NCBI GenBank assembly: GCA_030531305.1
Contig: JAUNNT010000009.1
Span: 1-44,802, forward strand
Direction: 5' to 3'
Length of the DNA: 44,802 nucleotides
DNA from: Akkermansia sp.
GTDB lineage: Bacteria; Verrucomicrobiota; Verrucomicrobiia; Verrucomicrobiales; Akkermansiaceae
In this document: positions 42,145-44,802 of the stretch, piece by piece
Layout: each line of letters opens with the position of its first letter
Numbering within the stretch: position 1 is the first letter of the stretch
Program-made: the position numbers and the translations under genes
The notes under the pieces: generated by a model
Seen by the model: the letters and a program-made list of their open reading frames with translations, nothing else
Told to the model about the DNA's origin: nothing
Databases searched by the model: none

Positions 42145-44556
42145 TTAGAAGCGGAAGATGACGGGCACGCGGGGGCCGCCGGGGGCGAGGGCGCGCACAT
42201 CCGCCGCGTTCACCCAGCCGCGGATGCCCGTGAAGGTCTCCACGTAGCGCCAGTCCGCGCGCTCGGCCAGCAGGTGCACCGGGGTGGACGCGGGCAGGGT
42301 CACAATCGCCGCGCCGTCGGCATCCGCGGAGCTGCGGGCGGGCGTGGCGTTGATGATGTACGCCAAGTCGCTGGGCGGCAGGGAGGCGATGTTCGGGACC
42401 TCTCGCGTGCCGTAGTACACCCAGTCCGCCACGCAGAGCAGGCTGAGCAGCGCGGCAGCGGCGGTGCAGGCGTGCAGCCACGGCTTGTGCGGCTCGCGCC
42501 GGCGGTAGACCAGCAGGGCGATGCAGAACGCCAGCACCGCCGTGCAAACGACCGTTGCCACCCAGAGCTGGCTGGGGTTCAGGTAGGTGAAGGCGTCGTC
42601 CGCCGCGGTGTTGACGGGCAGGATGGCTCCCTCCTTGCGCTGGATGAACTCCAGGTTGGCGCGCGCCTCGGCGAATCCGGGGTCGATTTGCAGGGCCTTG
42701 GCGTACTGGTAGGCGGCCTCGCCGCTGTGCTTGAGGCGGTACTCGCAGTTGCCGATGTTGTAGAAAACGTCGGGACTTCCCGGGGATTCGGCGTCGTAGG
42801 ATTTGAGCGTCTCGATAGCCTTGCTGAACTGCCCGGCCTCGTAGGCGTTCGCGGCATCGTCGCCCGCCGCCAGGCTCACGGGCAGCAGGGCCGCCAGCAG
42901 CAGAACGGTTGTGGTGCCGATGCCCGCCAGCGCCTTGCGGATGGCGTGCAGCATGCGTTCGCGGTCTCCCTCGGTCAGCTCCGCGTGGGCGTCGGGGCGG
43001 AAGGCCTCCACGTCGCGGCGGTTCAGGATGTCCTGCAGCTCCGGCGTGATGTCCTTGGCCTCGAAGTGGGATTCAATGTACGCCCCCGCGCCCTTGAGGA
43101 AGGCGAGGCCGTCCGTGGCCTTGGCAAGGGCGTCCAGCTCCCTGGCTCTGGCGCGCTGGTCGGCGCCTGCGGCCAGGCGGCGGGTAAGTGCGCGGTTAGC
43201 CATATGGCCGAAGAGCGCGATGGCCGGCACATAGAGCAGCAGCCACAGGCAGCGCGGCAGCGTCACGGGGGCCGCATACTCGTCTGAGGGGATGAAGCCG
43301 TAGATGTCCACCATCTCCGCCACGGGCACAGTGCCGGCGGGCGGGGGCTCCGCGGCGGCAGCGGCCTGCATGCCGGAGCCGCTGCTCTCAGTCTCTCGCC
43401 AGGGCAGGGCGATGGGCGCGGTCTGCGCCTGGCGGTACTCCAGCGATTGCGGGTCGAAATAGCTGAAATGGAAGGCGGGGATGCCGCTCACCTCTTGGGT
43501 GGGGCGCATGAGCTGGGTGAAGACCACGGCTTCCGTGATGCCGTTGGAGTTGACGATGGGCTTGCGGGTGGCGGGCACCAGCTTCCAGCTGTCGGCATCC
43601 TCCGGCACGGGCGGGGTGATGGTGTCCAGGTTGCCTGTTCCGGCCACGGTGATTTCCACCTCCACGGCCTCGTTCATGGCCAAATCCTCCGCCTGCGTGG
43701 CGGCCTTCATGCGGTACTCGCCAACCGCCTTCGCGTAGTCACCCGGCGTGCCGGGCGGCAGTGGCAGTGCGCTCGTCCGGAACACCGGCAGCTTCACCTC
43801 CACTTGGGATGTTGCGAAGAATCCGCGGTTCTGCACCACGGGCACGCTGCCCGTGATGTCGGAGTTGCCCTCGCGGAACGGCGTGTAGCTGCCGATGCAG
43901 TCCGTGGTGAGCCAGTTCTTGCTCTTGGCGTAGGCGGTGGTTTCCGGGAAGAGGGCGTTCTGCACCACGGCAGCCACACCCTCCACGGGCGCGCGGAACG
44001 TGCCCGCCCGCACGCCGACCGAGTTGAACTGCGGCGGCACAGGCAGCGCGCACCCGCCCGGCATCAGGAACTTCATGGCCACCTTCACCTCCTGGTCCAC
44101 GTAGCCGTCGCCGTCCACGTAGGGATGCCACAGCACGCCGTAGGTGAACGGCTCGCTCATCCAGATGATCTTGCTGGTGGATTCCACGGGCAGGGCGGGC
44201 ACGCTCACCTTCACCTTGCGCCCGTTCTTGTACTCAACCTCCAGGTCCTTCACCTCGATGCTTCCCGGCGCGTCCGGCGTCACCACGATGGGGTACACCT
44301 CCGCGTTGCGGCGCTGCGGGTCCGTGGGGTTCACGCCGGACTGCGGCTGGCGCAGCTCCACCTGCGCGTGCTCAACGTGCGGCTTCTGCTTGATGAGGAA
44401 GAGGTCGCCTCCCACATCGGGGTCGATGAGGTAGAGCACCGCCCTCTCCCCCGGCAAGGCCACGCCGGTGGACCACACGGCCTCTATTTCCGCCTGCAGC
44501 GCGCCCGCGAACAGCGCGAGCATGCCGATGATGAACGTTGCAATGTGTCTGTACAT
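42145..44556 (-). CDS. BatD-BatE fusion protein (aerotolerance operon)
   Basis: 803 residues, about the sum of BatD and BatE. Part 1 (1-452): signal peptide, beta-sandwich repeats of BatD (EVYPIVVTPDAPGSIEVKDLEVEYKNG, VEVEITVAGTGNLDTITPP), a membrane helix near 430-452 and a cytosolic stretch. Part 2 (about 550-803): a second signal-like helix (TTTVLLLAALLPVSLAAGDD), TPR repeats (ANAYEAGQFSKAIETLKSYD, PDVFYNIGNCEYRLKHSGEAAYQYAKALQIDPGF), two more helices, then an SH3-like domain (PVHLLAERADWRYVETFTGIRGWVNAADV). In other genomes these are separate neighbours downstream of moxR, batA and batB. The system is linked to envelope and oxidative stress, its mechanism unsettled. Gap of 14 bases to the BatC-like gene. 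Confidence 0.82.
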   Translation of the reverse strand: MYRHIATFIIGMLALFAGALQAEIEAVWSTGVALPGERAVLYLIDPDVGGDLFLIKQKPHVEHAQVELRQPQSGVNPTDPQRRNAEVYPIVVTPDAPGSIEVKDLEVEYKNGRKVKVSVPALPVESTSKIIWMSEPFTYGVLWHPYVDGDGYVDQEVKVAMKFLMPGGCALPVPPQFNSVGVRAGTFRAPVEGVAAVVQNALFPETTAYAKSKNWLTTDCIGSYTPFREGNSDITGSVPVVQNRGFFATSQVEVKLPVFRTSALPLPPGTPGDYAKAVGEYRMKAATQAEDLAMNEAVEVEITVAGTGNLDTITPPVPEDADSWKLVPATRKPIVNSNGITEAVVFTQLMRPTQEVSGIPAFHFSYFDPQSLEYRQAQTAPIALPWRETESSGSGMQAAAAAEPPPAGTVPVAEMVDIYGFIPSDEYAAPVTLPRCLWLLLYVPAIALFGHMANRALTRRLAAGADQRARARELDALAKATDGLAFLKGAGAYIESHFEAKDITPELQDILNRRDVEAFRPDAHAELTEGDRERMLHAIRKALAGIGTTTVLLLAALLPVSLAAGDDAANAYEAGQFSKAIETLKSYDAESPGSPDVFYNIGNCEYRLKHSGEAAYQYAKALQIDPGFAEARANLEFIQRKEGAILPVNTAADDAFTYLNPSQLWVATVVCTAVLAFCIALLVYRRREPHKPWLHACTAAAALLSLLCVADWVYYGTREVPNIASLPPSDLAYIINATPARSSADADGAAIVTLPASTPVHLLAERADWRYVETFTGIRGWVNAADVRALAPGGPRVPVIFRF

Positions 44557-44570
44557 GTCGAAAATGGTGT

Positions 44571-44802
44571 TTAGTAGTCCTTGCGGGGCGGGCGGACCGT
44601 GTTGGCGGGCGCGTGCGGGATGGGCGAGCCCTTTTCCTCGTCCAGGTGCATGCGGAGGATATCCGCGGCGGACTGCTGGGCCTTCTCCTCCTCGGTCATG
44701 GGCTTGGGTTGCTCGCCCTCCCTCTCGGGCTTGGCCTGCTGCTCCTTCTGCTCCTGCTGTTGCTGGCGGTCCTGATTCTGCTGCTGCTGCTTGTCCTGAT
44801 CC
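44571..44802 (-). CDS. C-terminal end of a BatC-like protein (partial)
   Basis: The last 76 codons of a gene that enters from the right edge. The visible part is a Gln-rich stretch (DKQQQQNQDRQQQQEQKEQQ) followed by PMTEEEKAQQSAADILRMHLDEEKGSPI and PPRKDY. A Q-rich linker before an 'eEAqrlLdal..dE'-type end is typical of the TPR protein BatC in this operon, and the position before BatD fits. The TPR part itself is outside the window. Probably the same operon with moxR, batA and batB further right. Confidence 0.6.
   Translation of the reverse strand, partial: DQDKQQQQNQDRQQQQEQKEQQAKPEREGEQPKPMTEEEKAQQSAADILRMHLDEEKGSPIPHAPANTVRPPRKDY

Overview
The window is about 44.8 kb of GC-rich, densely packed bacterial chromosome with roughly 42 protein genes. 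I see no rRNA, tRNA, CRISPR array, phage or intact transposase. The gene mix (HU with a Lys-rich tail, a sialate O-acetylesterase, DUF805, SUFU-domain and ankyrin proteins, ATP-dependent Clp genes, Bat genes, carboxynorspermidine dehydrogenase) suggests a Gram-negative, host-associated, Verrucomicrobiota-like organism. That placement is an inference from gene content, not from a marker-gene comparison.

Layout. 1-3144: two tandem paralogous AAA+ ATPases (minus strand), each with its own promoter and a related 5' leader. 3208-6819: a plus-strand operon of a polyamine dehydrogenase, an ankyrin-repeat protein and a biotin ligase. 6835-12416: minus-strand genes for murein-peptide recycling (mpl), small membrane proteins, a sugar acetyltransferase, a PH-like membrane protein, an N-acetylmuramoyl-L-alanine amidase, ruvB and a tiny lipoprotein. 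12446-20259: two envelope proteins of unknown role, then a heavy-metal RND efflux operon (His/Cys-rich protein, TolC-type channel, His-rich adaptor, RND pump). 20303-25140: mcsA-mcsB-clpC-DUF805, in which the McsB homologue has lost key active-site residues. 25190-33410: unknown envelope proteins, a SUFU-domain protein, ybaK, a copper P-type ATPase, a membrane ankyrin protein, a sialate O-acetylesterase and a lipoprotein. 33523-37926: purH, pdxJ, HU, yggL and citrate synthase. 37937-40624: recJ and a membrane HExxH protein. 40651-41140: a symmetric 490-bp palindromic repeat element. 41161-44802: DUF4105 protein, a BatD-BatE fusion and the end of a BatC-like protein.

Two themes cut across the window. 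Most recognisable promoters place the -10 hexamer 6-12 bases before the start codon, so the mRNAs should be leaderless or nearly so. Within operons, genes are linked by ATGA or TGATG overlaps or gaps of a few bases. The tandem AAA+ genes are the clear exception: they have long leaders and good Shine-Dalgarno sequences. The most unusual items are the palindromic element, the leaderless architecture, the degenerate McsB, the duplicated AAA+ genes with a coupled leader peptide, and helically phased T-tracts before the HU promoter.
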